From assembly GCF_015476545.1 (NCBI RefSeq), contig NZ_JADMKV010000016.1, positions 1 to 64,000 on the forward strand: a stretch of DNA of 64,000 nucleotides, read 5' to 3'. This document shows positions 49,057 through 59,065 of this stretch, in pieces; positions within the stretch are counted from its first letter, which is position 1; each line of letters opens with the position of its first letter. The stretch comes from Methylobacter sp. BlB1. GTDB lineage: Bacteria > Pseudomonadota > Gammaproteobacteria > Methylococcales > Methylomonadaceae. The notes beneath the pieces were generated by a model, which worked only from the letters and a program-made list of their open reading frames with translations, was not told the origin of the DNA and did not search any database. The position numbers and the translations under genes are program-made.

Positions 49057-49628
49057 AAATACCAGTCACTGGATAAATACCATTGAGGATTAATATAGGC
49101 GATCGGGCGTAGCGGCAAAGGCAGTGCGTCGCGTTCGAACCTGACCTTTACGCCGACGCTATAATCTGTGTCCGAAGCGACTTCGGCCTTATCCATAATG
49201 GGGATATTGCGTATTGTCGACATCGCATGCAAGGCTGCGGACAGTGTGGAAAAGTTATCGACTGCATCACTGCTTTCATCTCTGACCCGGTACATATTCA
49301 ATAAAGCATGATACTGGATACGATAACGTATTTCTTTATCAAGCAGCTTTTTGTTCCAGAGATAATCGCGGTGCTGCTGAACCTTAACCAGCACAGTCCA
49401 GAACAAAGGAATTCCGTTTTGCAATGCGTCCTTGGCGCTATCGCTGAGCTGATAATTGATATCGGCCGATAAAACATAGCTATTTTCCCGCAGAATCAAC
49501 TCGGCCTTTTTGATGCTGACTGAAAACTCATCGGCATGAACAGATGCTGGCCACAGCAGCAGATAAAACAGACAGATCAACAACAACCGGAATTTATCGC
49601 TTAATGATGCGGGCATAATAAAAGCCAT
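49038..49628 (-). CDS. DUF4390 family exported protein
   Basis: The product has a signal peptide (LLLICLFYLLLWPASVHA) followed by about 160 residues of the DUF4390 family: ADINYQLSDSAKDALQNGIPLFW and YRIQYHALLNMYRVRD, ending WYLSSDWYLWSL. Start may be ATG 49628 or 49616; both overlap the end of rsmB by 20-35 bases. It lies between rsmB and ntrY, an order conserved in beta- and gammaproteobacteria, so a role linked to NtrY sensing is plausible but unproven. Confidence 0.85.
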   Translation of the reverse strand: MAFIMPASLSDKFRLLLICLFYLLLWPASVHADEFSVSIKKAELILRENSYVLSADINYQLSDSAKDALQNGIPLFWTVLVKVQQHRDYLWNKKLLDKEIRYRIQYHALLNMYRVRDESSDAVDNFSTLSAALHAMSTIRNIPIMDKAEVASDTDYSVGVKVRFERDALPLPLRPIAYINPQWYLSSDWYLWSLKK

Positions 49629-50880
49629 CCATCGCAGACTCTCCGGTAAAAATCTGCCGCCCAAATTCCCTGGCCGACCCCCAGCCCGCCTCTATAGGCA
49701 ATTGTGACGCATCGATGTGCTCCGCTAAAAAGGCCTCAATCTGTTGCTCATTTTCCTGCTTTAAAACGGAACAGGTGGCATAGAGCAGTATGCCGCCGGG
49801 CGCCAGAAGCGGCCAGATCGCACCGAGAATATTTTTCTGCAGCGACTGGAGCTGCGCAATATCCTCGGCCCTGCGCAACAGTTTAATGTCGGGATGGCGG
49901 CGGATGACGCCCAAGGCCGAACACGGCGCATCCAGCAAAATCCGCTCAAACGGCTGACCGTCCCACCAGGCTTCAGGATTTGCCGCATCGCCGACCAGCA
50001 AGCCGGCTTCCAATTTCAGTCTCTGCAAATTGTCGCTGACGCGTTGCATGCGGGACGCATCGATATCGACAGCCACCAATTCCTTCAATTGCGGTTGGCT
50101 TTCAAGAATATGCGCAGCTTTGCCGCCCGGGGCTGCGCAAACATCAAGCACCCGATGCCCCGGTTGAACATCGAGCAATTGCGCCGCCAATTGCGCCGCC
50201 GTATCCTGTACCGAAACCAGCCCCTGCTCGAAGCCAGGCAGCAAGTCAACCGGAACCGGCTTATCGAGCATCAGCGCTGAAGGACAGAAATCGACCGGCA
50301 CAGCGCTGATATCGCGCTCTGCCAATTGATTCAGATAACGTTCGCAGCTGATGCGCGCCAAATTGACGCGCAGGACCATCGGTGGCTGACGATTGTTTTC
50401 CAGGAACAGTTGCGCGGCCTGCTGCGGCCAATCCTGTTGAATCTTGTCGATGAGCCAGCGAGGATGGCTGAAGGCGGCCGATGGTTCCTGATCAGCTTGC
50501 TGGTCAAGGCGGTCCTGCTCCCGCAGATAGTTTCTGAGCACCGCATTAACCAATGCCTTGGCCCAGGGCTTTTTACGGGCGGCCGCAACCGTTTCGGATA
50601 CCGCGGCATGAGGCTTAACCCTCATGAATTGAAGCTGATACAAGCCGATTAAAATCAACGATTTGACATCGATATCCTTCAATGGCTTATCGAGCAATTG
50701 ATTTAAGATGAAATCCAGCCGGTGGTAATACCGGCAGACGCCGTAACAGAGTGCCTGGATAAACGCCTTGTCCTTAACAGACTCAACGGTAGGTATAACG
50801 CTGTCCAGCGCAGCCGTTAAAGACTGCCCGTCCTGCAACACCCGGGATAGCACCCGGGCGGCGATCAATCTTGAATTCAC
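49594..50880 (-). CDS. rsmB: 16S rRNA (cytosine967-C5)-methyltransferase
   Basis: RsmB methylates C967 of 16S rRNA. The 428 residues have an N-terminal NusB-like RNA-binding domain (about 1-140) and a Rossmann methyltransferase domain with VLDVCAAPGGKAAHILE, VAVDIDASRM and the two catalytic cysteines in LLDAPCSALGVIRRHPDIK and YATCSVL. It follows fmt by 7 bases. Confidence 0.96.
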   Translation of the reverse strand: MNSRLIAARVLSRVLQDGQSLTAALDSVIPTVESVKDKAFIQALCYGVCRYYHRLDFILNQLLDKPLKDIDVKSLILIGLYQLQFMRVKPHAAVSETVAAARKKPWAKALVNAVLRNYLREQDRLDQQADQEPSAAFSHPRWLIDKIQQDWPQQAAQLFLENNRQPPMVLRVNLARISCERYLNQLAERDISAVPVDFCPSALMLDKPVPVDLLPGFEQGLVSVQDTAAQLAAQLLDVQPGHRVLDVCAAPGGKAAHILESQPQLKELVAVDIDASRMQRVSDNLQRLKLEAGLLVGDAANPEAWWDGQPFERILLDAPCSALGVIRRHPDIKLLRRAEDIAQLQSLQKNILGAIWPLLAPGGILLYATCSVLKQENEQQIEAFLAEHIDASQLPIEAGWGSAREFGRQIFTGESAMDGFYYARIIKR

Positions 50881-50887
50881 TGTCTGT

Positions 50888-51811
50888 TCAACCCAACTTC
50901 AGCGCATCGACGTCATGAGCATTAAGAAAAGCCTGAATACTCATGCGTTTCCCTCCCGGCAGTTGCACTTCATGCAACCGCAACATGCCCTTGCCGGTAG
51001 CAACATCCATTGTTTTATTGACGCATCGCACACTGCCGGGGTCCGCACTGGTATCGGCATTGATGGCCTCGGCATGCCAGATTCGCAATACTTCGCCCCG
51101 GCAAAGCGTCTGGGCGACAGGCCAGGCATTCAAGCCCCGAACCTTTCTGGCCAATTGTTCGGCCGGCTGCGTCCAATCCAGGACGGCTTCGCTTTTTTCC
51201 AGCTTCTCCGCATAAGTCACCAGCGCCTCATCCTGCTTTTCCGCATGCACGGCTCCGGCTTCTATTTGCTTCAGCACTTTAGCCAGGCCGATTGCTCCCA
51301 ACTGCGCCAGCTTGTCATGCAGATCGCTGGCCGTATCGTTTGGCCCGATCACGCATTCTTCTTTATGCAACATATCGCCGGCATCGAGTTTTCGCACCAT
51401 CTGCATGATTGTCACGCCGGTTTTTTCATCACCGGCCATGATGGCGCGCTGGATGGGCGCCGCCCCGCGCCAGCGCGGCAATAGCGAGCCATGCACATTG
51501 ATACACCCCAGGCGAGGCGTATCCAGCACAGCCTGCGTCAATATCACGCCATAGGCGACAACCACCATAAGGTCGGCGTTAAACGAAGCAATTTGCTGCA
51601 AATCCTCGTCGGTCTTCAATGTCTCCGGCTGAAAAACAGGAATGCCCGCTTTCAAAGCCAGTTCCTTGACGGGGCTCGGCTGTAATTTACGCCCTCTGCC
51701 GGCGGGACGGTCGGGCTGAGTATAGACGGCGCAAACCTCATGCTCCGAGTCCAGCAGCATCTGCAGGGTAGGCACGGCAAATTCGGGCGTGCCGGCAAAA
51801 ATAATCTTCAT
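50888..51811 (-). CDS. fmt: Methionyl-tRNA formyltransferase
   Basis: Fmt formylates initiator Met-tRNA with 10-formyl-THF. The 307 residues show FAGTPEFAVPTLQMLL, the catalytic region in GCINVHGSLLPRWRGAAPIQ and the C-terminal OB-like domain. It starts two bases after def, as in most gammaproteobacteria. Confidence 0.97.
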   Translation of the reverse strand: MKIIFAGTPEFAVPTLQMLLDSEHEVCAVYTQPDRPAGRGRKLQPSPVKELALKAGIPVFQPETLKTDEDLQQIASFNADLMVVVAYGVILTQAVLDTPRLGCINVHGSLLPRWRGAAPIQRAIMAGDEKTGVTIMQMVRKLDAGDMLHKEECVIGPNDTASDLHDKLAQLGAIGLAKVLKQIEAGAVHAEKQDEALVTYAEKLEKSEAVLDWTQPAEQLARKVRGLNAWPVAQTLCRGEVLRIWHAEAINADTSADPGSVRCVNKTMDVATGKGMLRLHEVQLPGGKRMSIQAFLNAHDVDALKLG

Positions 51812-51813
51812 GA

Positions 51814-52320
51814 TCAGCTGTGTTCCATCTTATGGATTTTTTCCAGTTTTTTCTTGATGCGCTGCCGCTTTAGCGGCGAGATATAATCGACGAACAGCTT
51901 GCCATCCAGATGATCCAGTTCATGCTGTACGCAGACGGCCAGCAAATCCCTAGCTTCAAACTCAAAAGGCTGTCCATCCCTGCCGAGAGCTCTTACTCTG
52001 ATATGCTCGGCCCGTTTTACTTTTTCGAAAAAACCGGGCACAGAAAGACAGCCTTCTTCAGACTCCTCTACGCCGTCTTTTTCAATGATTTCGGGGTTAA
52101 TCAGGAATAGCGGCTCATTTTTTTCTTCACTGACATCAATCACGACAATACGCTGATGAATGTTCACCTGAGTGGCGGCCAGCCCTACTCCGCGTGATTC
52201 ATACATCGTTTCAAGCATATCATCGGTTATTTTTCTGATTTGATCGTCGACCGTTTTGACAACAGTGGCTTTCTTCCGCAACCGCTCATCCGGAAACTCG
52301 AGGATAGTTAAAATACTCAA
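51814..52320 (-). CDS. def: Peptide deformylase
   Basis: Def removes the formyl group from nascent proteins with Fe2+. The start is placed at TTG 52320, after GGAGAG, giving 168 residues that begin [18 protein letters not shown] like enteric Def (169 aa). Upstream in-frame GTG overlaps the ribosome site. The active site has [18 protein letters not shown] and [11 protein letters not shown], with the metal cysteine and two histidines. Confidence 0.95.
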   Translation of the reverse strand: MSILTILEFPDERLRKKATVVKTVDDQIRKITDDMLETMYESRGVGLAATQVNIHQRIVVIDVSEEKNEPLFLINPEIIEKDGVEESEEGCLSVPGFFEKVKRAEHIRVRALGRDGQPFEFEARDLLAVCVQHELDHLDGKLFVDYISPLKRQRIKKKLEKIHKMEHS

Positions 52321-53416
52321 CAAACTCTCCACAAAAATATAATTGTATAGGAATTCTATATGATTTTGGACAGAATCTAAAACCCATTGTTACCAATGGA
52401 CTAACGGCATAATTTGCCTTTGATATCCTAATTTTAAAGACCCTATGCCCCATTGACAGACTAAGGGGATAGAAATGGATAAAAGTTCCATATAGGCATC
52501 TTAAGCGCTGGTGAACTGATGCAGCAAAAAACGGCATTTCACAAACCAGGCATTCAGGAAAATTCAGTCGGAGACTCCGCTTCAAAAACATCAAAGCATG
52601 CGGAAAATATACGCCGTCATGAATTGTGGAGCGTGTCCAATGAAATATTGGGCATGTAATTAAGATGCAAGGATTAGGCAAGAAGCCGCACAGCACCCAC
52701 TTGATTATTAACCATGCGGTCGACTACGAAATTAGCCAAGACCCAACCTAATAACTCACTATAACAAAAAATAATAAATTATTGATTTATATAAATTATA
52801 ACTTCTTGACAACCCCCAGCTGCTTCTGAAAAAATCTTAGCTCTTTAAATAAAAAAACCGCAAGTCCACATGGAACCCCACAAAATTTCCCTTCAAGAGC
52901 TAGCCGATATCATAAAATCATCAATCGTAATCAGCACTACCAGCCATACCGGAATTCTGATTCATATCATTGCGCATCCCATATTCGGCAAGGCAGCAAC
53001 GATTCAAGTCGATGATGGTGCGTTGCTGGTCAGGGATTTGTGAGCGCAATAAACGGCCGGTTAACCCCTCTACTTCACATTTTTCACTTAATAAAGCCAA
53101 CTTGTGAGCCTTGCCGCCAAGTCCGGGGCGATGCCTGGCTTTCTTCGCCGCGCTCGGCATCATCATTCTTTAAAAATGACGCAAGATACCTGAGCCTTAA
53201 TTCAAAACCGGCAAACTTCACATATACCAAAATGCTGCTATCTTTAATCGTATAAAGCGACGGCGCAGAGGCGCCGCACTTTCTTGCAGATCCACCAAAG
53301 GCGAATTAGCTTTCTCATTAAAATCAATATATTGCGCTTTTGTTAGATTTCCATATGAATTCATCTAAACTTTGGATTCAGACAGACTTAAAAAAGACCT
53401 CCTTCAGGAATCAAAT
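52321..53416. other. Largely empty 1.1-kb intergenic region
   Basis: Apart from a candidate 57-residue frame at 52870-53043, no gene is supported between def and the LysM gene. A stretch at 52760-52800 is very AT-rich. TTGACA lies at 52806-52811 with no clear -10. A minus-strand frame at 52921-53166 (81 codons) overlaps the small plus-strand frame and matches nothing I know. Confidence 0.45.
52870..53043 (+). CDS. Candidate small protein, unknown
   Basis: An ATG at 52870 opens 57 codons: MEPHKISLQELADIIKSS, then a beta-like hydrophobic stretch, HPIFGKAATIQVDDGALLVR and DL at the end. The amino-acid pattern looks protein-like (helix then strands), but there is no clear ribosome site. It may be a decayed fragment. 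I recognise no family. Confidence 0.3.
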   Translation: MEPHKISLQELADIIKSSIVISTTSHTGILIHIIAHPIFGKAATIQVDDGALLVRDL

Positions 53417-54529
53417 ATGGCTTTTCGAACACTTATTGGATGTATAGCTGCTCTCTCTTTCAGCATAAGCGCATGGGCTGACGAGATACAAATAAATCCG
53501 TCTCATCCCGACCAATACACCGTCGTCAAGGGCGATACATTGTGGGATATATCCGGCAAATTTTTAAAGCATCCTTGGCAATGGCCCGAGTTGTGGAGCT
53601 ACAATTCCCAAATTCAGAATCCACATCTGATTTATCCTGGCGATACGATTTATTTCTCCATGGTCAACGGCAGGCCCCAGCTCAGCTTGTCCAGACCTGG
53701 CTTTTCCGGTACCCAGCAGCAATCGCCATGCGTTCTGAAGGAACAGGACGTTAAAGACGGACGCACGTACTTTGCCGCTTCCGGTGACGGAAAACTATCG
53801 CCCTGTATCCGGGAAACCAGTCAGGAAGAAGCGATCAAATTGATTCCAAGCGATGTCATAGCACCGTTTTTGACTTCTCCACGGGTCGTCAGCGAAAAAG
53901 AGCTTAATGAAGCGCCTTATGTCGTTGACTTTGCCGGCGAGCATTTATTGGCGGGCACCGGCGACAGGCTCTATGTCCGCTCAATCCTCAAACCGGAAAC
54001 GCTGTCATATACCGTCTACAGAAAGGGAGAGCCTTATGTCAGCCCCGACACCGGAGAGCTTTTAGGCTATGAAGCCAAATACATTGCCGACGCCACTTTG
54101 CAGCAGGAAGGCGATCCTGCGACCTTATCCATCAGCAAAGTAGCCAGTGAGATCCGCATGGGCGACAGAATAATGTCCACGCCTGAAGAAGAACTGACTC
54201 TAACTTATTTCCCTCGCCCGCCTGAGGAAAGTATTAAAGGCAACATAATCAGCGTACTTGATGGCGTTTCTCAAATTGGACGCTATAATGTCGTAGTGAT
54301 CGACAAAGGCACGGTTGACGGTCTTCTGCCCGGCCATGAACTGGATATCTATCAAAATGGCAGAATTACCCGGGACCCGTTCAGCGCCATTCAAAACGAC
54401 GCTGTTAAATTGCCTGACGAACTGGCCGGCACGCTGATGGTTTTCCGTCCTTTTGAACGCATCAGTTATGCCTTGGTCATGAGAGCCTCACGCAACATTC
54501 ATGTATTAGACAAAGTCCAAACCCCCTGA
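53417..54529 (+). CDS. LysM-domain exported protein
   Basis: From ATG 53417, with AGGA 7 bases ahead, the protein has 370 residues: a signal peptide (MAFRTLIGCIAALSFSISAWA), then one LysM domain (about 31-80; YTVVKGDTLWDISGKFL, then NPHLIYPGDTIYF), then about 280 residues of beta-rich sequence. LysM binds peptidoglycan, so a periplasmic cell-wall association is expected. It precedes dprA, a placement common in gammaproteobacteria and betaproteobacteria. Confidence 0.92.
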   Translation: MAFRTLIGCIAALSFSISAWADEIQINPSHPDQYTVVKGDTLWDISGKFLKHPWQWPELWSYNSQIQNPHLIYPGDTIYFSMVNGRPQLSLSRPGFSGTQQQSPCVLKEQDVKDGRTYFAASGDGKLSPCIRETSQEEAIKLIPSDVIAPFLTSPRVVSEKELNEAPYVVDFAGEHLLAGTGDRLYVRSILKPETLSYTVYRKGEPYVSPDTGELLGYEAKYIADATLQQEGDPATLSISKVASEIRMGDRIMSTPEEELTLTYFPRPPEESIKGNIISVLDGVSQIGRYNVVVIDKGTVDGLLPGHELDIYQNGRITRDPFSAIQNDAVKLPDELAGTLMVFRPFERISYALVMRASRNIHVLDKVQTP

Positions 54530-54579
54530 ATATTTCCATCCGCCAAACCGACAACGACATCAAATACTGGCTTGCGCTT

Positions 54580-55632
54580 TTGCGTACGCCAGGATTTGGC
54601 TGCCGGACATTTCTCAAAATACTCGAAAGCCATACGCCTGGGCAGCTGTTTGCGGAATCGGCGTCAAGACTTGCGACGTTACGGTTAACGAACGCTGTAA
54701 TCGAGTCCATAAGAAACCCGGACTGGACGGCTATCGATTATGATCTCGCCTGGCTGGAACAGGAAAACAACCATGCCCTTACCCTCTGTGATCCTAATTA
54801 TCCTGCCCAGTTAAAAGAAATAGCCGACCCGCCGCCCGTCCTATTTGTGCGCGGCAACCCTGATCTCTTGAAACTGCCGCAAATCGCCATGGTCGGCAGC
54901 CGCAATCCATCCGTTTCCGGCATGGAGACCGCCAGAGACTTCGCCAGAACGCTGAGCCGGCACGGCTTTGTTATTACCAGTGGCCTGGCTTTAGGCATCG
55001 ACGCCGCCAGCCACCGCGGCGCACTCGATGCGCACGGATACACTATCGCAGTCGCAGGCACCGGTCTGGATCGTGTCTACCCAGCCCGGCACAAAGACCT
55101 GGCCACCGAAATCGTCAATACCGGCGCCATCGTTTCAGAGTTTCCGCCTGGCACGACGGCTAAAGCCAACCATTTTCCCCGGCGTAACCGCATCATCAGC
55201 GGATTGTGCCTGGGCTTGCTGGTCGTTGAAGCGGCCAAACAAAGCGGCTCATTGATTACGGCCCGAATGGCTTTGGAACAGAACCGCGAGGTGTTTGCGA
55301 TTCCGGGGTCCATCCATAATCCGCTGGCCCGGGGCTGCAATTCACTGATTCGGGAAGGGGCAAAACTTGTCGAAACCACGCAGGACATCATGGAAGAATT
55401 ACATCAATATAATCAACGGGATGACATTTCAGCACCACTGCCCGTGCAAACAACACTTGACCTGGAGCAGCAAACATTATTGAATCTCGTCATGTTCAGC
55501 CCAACTTCTATCGATATGCTGGTTGAAAATACCGGGCAATCCGTGGAAGTGATTTCATCAATGCTACTGGTTTTGGAACTGCAAGGATACATAGAAGCGA
55601 CTGCTGGTGGTTGCTATACACGCATAAAATAA
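54580..55632 (+). CDS. dprA: DNA-processing protein DprA
   Basis: DprA loads RecA onto incoming single-stranded DNA in natural transformation. The Rossmann-like domain has VGSRNPSVSGMETARDF, ITSGLALGIDAASHRGAL, VAGTGLDRVYPARH and ISEFPPGTTAKANHFPRRNRI (split), followed by a C-terminal winged-helix-like domain. The first canonical start is TTG 54580, but conserved N-terminal sequence (DNDIKYWLALL) continues upstream in frame to a CTG at 54526 that overlaps the LysM stop. The true start may be a rare codon (CTG 54526 or ATT 54532). No ribosome site decides it. Confidence 0.93.
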   Translation: MRTPGFGCRTFLKILESHTPGQLFAESASRLATLRLTNAVIESIRNPDWTAIDYDLAWLEQENNHALTLCDPNYPAQLKEIADPPPVLFVRGNPDLLKLPQIAMVGSRNPSVSGMETARDFARTLSRHGFVITSGLALGIDAASHRGALDAHGYTIAVAGTGLDRVYPARHKDLATEIVNTGAIVSEFPPGTTAKANHFPRRNRIISGLCLGLLVVEAAKQSGSLITARMALEQNREVFAIPGSIHNPLARGCNSLIREGAKLVETTQDIMEELHQYNQRDDISAPLPVQTTLDLEQQTLLNLVMFSPTSIDMLVENTGQSVEVISSMLLVLELQGYIEATAGGCYTRIK

Positions 55633-55651
55633 ACAGCACAGACCATACCCT

Positions 55652-56119
55652 ATGAAAGAAAATATTTTTGATGTCCTGATGTATTTATTTGAAAATTATA
55701 TGGAAGATGAAATCGAAATACTTCCAGACAGCGATATCATCAGAACCGAATTGATGGAAGCCGGCTTCGAGCAGGTCGAGGTTAATAAAGCGTTCGACTG
55801 GCTTGAATCGCTCAGCCTTCAACGCCCTATACAATCGACGACATCGCCCGCCTTCCGTATTTTCTGTAGCGAGGAACAAGAAAAGCTGGATCTTGAATGC
55901 CGCAACCTGCTCATATTTCTGGAAAACAGCGGCATTCTGAACTCAACCAACCGCGAAATTGTCATCGACCGTGCCATGGCATTGGAAAATGAGGAAATAT
56001 CGTTGGAAAAACTGAAATGGATCGTGTTGATGATATTGTTAAGTCAGCCGGATGAAGAACTTGCTTTCTCAAGAATGGAGGACATCGTTTATGACCTCGT
56101 TCCGACTTATTTACATTAA
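55652..56119 (+). CDS. smg: Smg/DUF494 family protein
   Basis: The 155 residues begin MKENIFDVLMYLFENYME, then LMEAGFEQVEVNKAFDWLESL, the usual Smg (DUF494) pattern. It is an all-helical cytoplasmic protein of unknown function. It lies between dprA and topA, its conserved place, 20 bases after dprA. Confidence 0.93.
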   Translation: MKENIFDVLMYLFENYMEDEIEILPDSDIIRTELMEAGFEQVEVNKAFDWLESLSLQRPIQSTTSPAFRIFCSEEQEKLDLECRNLLIFLENSGILNSTNREIVIDRAMALENEEISLEKLKWIVLMILLSQPDEELAFSRMEDIVYDLVPTYLH

Positions 56120-56142
56120 TACCCACTCGCTCGCATTATTAA

Positions 56143-58452
56143 ATGAGTAAAAATCTTGTCATTGTAGAATCGCCTGCAAAAGCCAAAACCATAGAAAAAT
56201 ATTTAGGTAAAGATTTCCAAGTTCTAGCTTCCTACGGACACGTGCGCGACCTCGTCCCCAAGGAAGGCGCCGTTGATCCCAGCCATGACTTTGCCATGAA
56301 ATACGAGGTCATCGAGCGCAATCAACGCCATGTCCAGACCATCAGTAAAGCGCTCAAAACCGCTGATACCTTATATCTTGCGACCGACCCGGACAGAGAG
56401 GGCGAAGCTATCTCCTGGCATCTCTATGAGCTGCTGAAGGAAAAAAAATTGCTGAAAGACAAGCCGGTGCACCGTGTCGTCTTTCATGAAATCACCAAAA
56501 GGGCCGTTACCGACGCCATCGCCCATCCTGCGGAACTGTCCACCAACCTGATCAACGCTCAGCAGGCCCGCCGCGCGCTCGATTATCTGGTCGGGTTTAA
56601 ATTATCGCCGCTGCTATGGAAAAAAATCCGCCGCGGCTTATCGGCAGGCCGCGTGCAAAGCCCGGCCTTGCGCATGATCGTCGAACGCGAGCAGGAAATC
56701 GAAGCCTTCAAATCGCGCGAATACTGGACCATTGATGCCTTGCTGACTGCGCATGACCAAGCCTTCAAGGCCAAATTGACGCATTTTGCCGGCGAAAAGC
56801 TGAGCCAGTTCAGCATCGATAATGAAACACAGGCGGAACAAACCCGCCAAGCCCTGCTCGAGGCCGCGGACGGCCAGCTAATCGTTGCCAAGCTGGAAAA
56901 GAAACAGCGCAAACGCAACCCTGCGCCGCCCTTCATCACTTCGACGCTGCAACAGGAAGCGGCCCGCAAGCTGGGCTTCACGACCAAGCGCACGATGATG
57001 GTCGCACAGCAGCTCTACGAAGGCATCGATATTGGCGGCGAAACGGCCGGCCTGATCACTTACATGCGTACCGACTCGGTTAACCTGTCGATGGAGGCGG
57101 TCGATGAAATTCGCGAACTGATCGCGGAAAATTACGGCGCCGGCAACGTGCCCAAGGAACCACGCCAGTTCAAGACCAAATCCAAGAATGCACAGGAAGC
57201 GCACGAAGCCATACGTCCGACCTCTGCGCGCCATCTGCCTAATGCTATCAAGAAGTATTTGAGCGATGAGCAGTACAAGCTCTATGACCTGATCTGGAAA
57301 CGCACCATTGCCTGCCAGATGATTCACGCGACCATCAACATGGTCGCGGTCGATTTGAGCTGCGGCGACGGCCAGCATGTTTTCAGGGCAACAGGCTCGA
57401 CGATCGCCACGCCCGGCTTCATGTCCGTTTATTTGGAAGGCATGGACGACACGACCGAAGGGGACGATCAAGAAAGCTACCTGCCGCCGCTGGAAGAAGG
57501 CCGCCCCGTGCCGCTGAACGATATCATCGCCGCCCAGCACTTCACCGAGCCGCCGCCGCGCTACGGCGAGGCCAGCCTGGTCAAGGCGCTGGAAGAGCAC
57601 GGCATCGGCCGGCCGTCGACCTATGCGTCGATCATTTCGACGCTGCAGAACCGGGAATACGTCACGCTGGAGAACAAACGTTTCCATCCGACCGATGTCG
57701 GCCGAATCGTCAACAAGTTTCTGACCGAACATTTCACGAAATACGTCGACTATGACTTTACAGCGAATCTGGAAGACGAGCTCGACGCCGTCTCGCGCGG
57801 CGAAAAGGACTGGATTCCCTTGATGCACGCTTTCTGGAATCCTTTCAATACGCTGATTCATGAAAAAGAAGAAAGCGTCCAGCGCAAAGACGTGACGCAG
57901 GAAGCCATCGATGAAAAATGCCCTGAATGCGGCAGCGCCCTGTCGATCCGGCTGGGCCGGAACGGCCGATTCATCGGCTGCACGAATTATCCGACCTGCT
58001 CTTATACGCGCAATCTGAATGACGACAATACACCTGACGAGCCTGAAGTCATAGAAGGCCGAATCTGTCCCAAGTGCGACTTGCCGCTCGTGATCAAATC
58101 GGGCCGCTATGGAAAATTCATCGGTTGCAGCGGCTATCCCAAATGCCGTCATATTGAACCGTTGGAAAAACCTTTGGATACGGGCGTGGAATGCCCGAAA
58201 TGCAAAAAAGGCAATATTCTCAAGCGCAAATCCAAAAGCAACAAAGTCTTCTACTCCTGCTCGGAATACCCGAAATGCGATTATGCCTTGTGGAATGCGC
58301 CGATCGCGGAAAGCTGCCCTGAGTGCAATTGGCCGGTTCTGACTGTCAAAGTCACTAAAAGGCATGGCGCAGAAAAAGTCTGCCCGCAAAAAGACTGTAA
58401 ATACGCAACTCCTTATGAAGGCGATCCTGCCGATGCCGAGGGGCCTAAATAA
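56143..58452 (+). CDS. topA: DNA topoisomerase I
   Basis: TopA relaxes negative supercoils. The 769 residues show the TOPRIM domain (NLVIVESPAKAKTIEKYLG, DPDREGEAISWHL), the active-site tyrosine in LITYMRTDSVNLS, and four C-terminal zinc-ribbon-type segments with paired cysteines (CPECG...CTNYPTC; CPKCD...CSGYPKC; CPKCK...CSEYPKC; CPECN...CPQKDC). AGTAAAAATC follows ATG 56143. It is intact. Confidence 0.97.
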   Translation: MSKNLVIVESPAKAKTIEKYLGKDFQVLASYGHVRDLVPKEGAVDPSHDFAMKYEVIERNQRHVQTISKALKTADTLYLATDPDREGEAISWHLYELLKEKKLLKDKPVHRVVFHEITKRAVTDAIAHPAELSTNLINAQQARRALDYLVGFKLSPLLWKKIRRGLSAGRVQSPALRMIVEREQEIEAFKSREYWTIDALLTAHDQAFKAKLTHFAGEKLSQFSIDNETQAEQTRQALLEAADGQLIVAKLEKKQRKRNPAPPFITSTLQQEAARKLGFTTKRTMMVAQQLYEGIDIGGETAGLITYMRTDSVNLSMEAVDEIRELIAENYGAGNVPKEPRQFKTKSKNAQEAHEAIRPTSARHLPNAIKKYLSDEQYKLYDLIWKRTIACQMIHATINMVAVDLSCGDGQHVFRATGSTIATPGFMSVYLEGMDDTTEGDDQESYLPPLEEGRPVPLNDIIAAQHFTEPPPRYGEASLVKALEEHGIGRPSTYASIISTLQNREYVTLENKRFHPTDVGRIVNKFLTEHFTKYVDYDFTANLEDELDAVSRGEKDWIPLMHAFWNPFNTLIHEKEESVQRKDVTQEAIDEKCPECGSALSIRLGRNGRFIGCTNYPTCSYTRNLNDDNTPDEPEVIEGRICPKCDLPLVIKSGRYGKFIGCSGYPKCRHIEPLEKPLDTGVECPKCKKGNILKRKSKSNKVFYSCSEYPKCDYALWNAPIAESCPECNWPVLTVKVTKRHGAEKVCPQKDCKYATPYEGDPADAEGPK

Positions 58453-58507
58453 GGTTGCCAATTCAAATACCCGCTGCGCCCTACTACGGCGCAGTTTTTG
58501 ATCGCCT

Positions 58508-59065
58508 ATGGCTTATTATTCCAATTTTAAGATAAGAAATGCCGTCCGCCATATCAAAGCCGGGGAAGTCATCGCCTATCCGACTGAGGCGGTCTACGGT
58601 TTAGGCTGCGATCCGCTCAATGAGGACGCGGTCCTGTCTTTACTCGACATCAAGCAGCGTCCTATAGATAAGGGCCTGATTCTTATCGCTTCTTCATTAC
58701 AGCAATTGCAGCCCTACCTAATCTTGAATCAGGCGATGATCGGGCGCATCGCGCCGACCTGGCCCGGTCCTGTCACCTGGGTGATTCCGGCCCAGTCCTG
58801 GGTGCCTGTCTGGTTGACCGGAGCCCATGATTCACTGGCGGTCAGGATCACGGATCATCCCGTTGCCCGCCGCTTATGCGCCTGCTACGGCGGCCCTATC
58901 GTATCGACCAGCGCCAATGCCAGCACCCGCCCCGCCATCCGACAGGCGCGCAAACTGGTGCAGGCTTTTTCGGGCAGCGGCGTTTTCATCCTGCACGGTC
59001 CCACAGGCGGCCTTACACAGGAAACGGCTATTTATGACGCAGTCAGCGGGAATCGCCTGCGTTAA
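58508..59065 (+). CDS. tsaC: Threonylcarbamoyl-AMP synthase
   Basis: TsaC makes the threonylcarbamoyl-AMP used for t6A37 in tRNAs. The 185 residues carry the YrdC fold with AGEVIAYPTEAVYGLGCDP, DIKQRPIDKGLILI, and SLAVRITDHPVARRLC and VSTSANAST. The length fits the short TsaC form. Its 3' end overlaps the convergent hydrolase gene by 23 bases, an unusual antisense overlap. Confidence 0.95.
   Translation: MAYYSNFKIRNAVRHIKAGEVIAYPTEAVYGLGCDPLNEDAVLSLLDIKQRPIDKGLILIASSLQQLQPYLILNQAMIGRIAPTWPGPVTWVIPAQSWVPVWLTGAHDSLAVRITDHPVARRLCACYGGPIVSTSANASTRPAIRQARKLVQAFSGSGVFILHGPTGGLTQETAIYDAVSGNRLR

Noticed and set aside
52921-53166. 81-codon minus-strand frame before the LysM gene
   Set aside because: It overlaps a more protein-like plus-strand frame, matches nothing known and lacks a ribosome site.
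56878-58461. Long minus-strand open frame (over 500 codons) antisense to topA
   Set aside because: It is the mirror of a GC-rich coding frame. The translated product has no motif, while topA on the other strand is complete.
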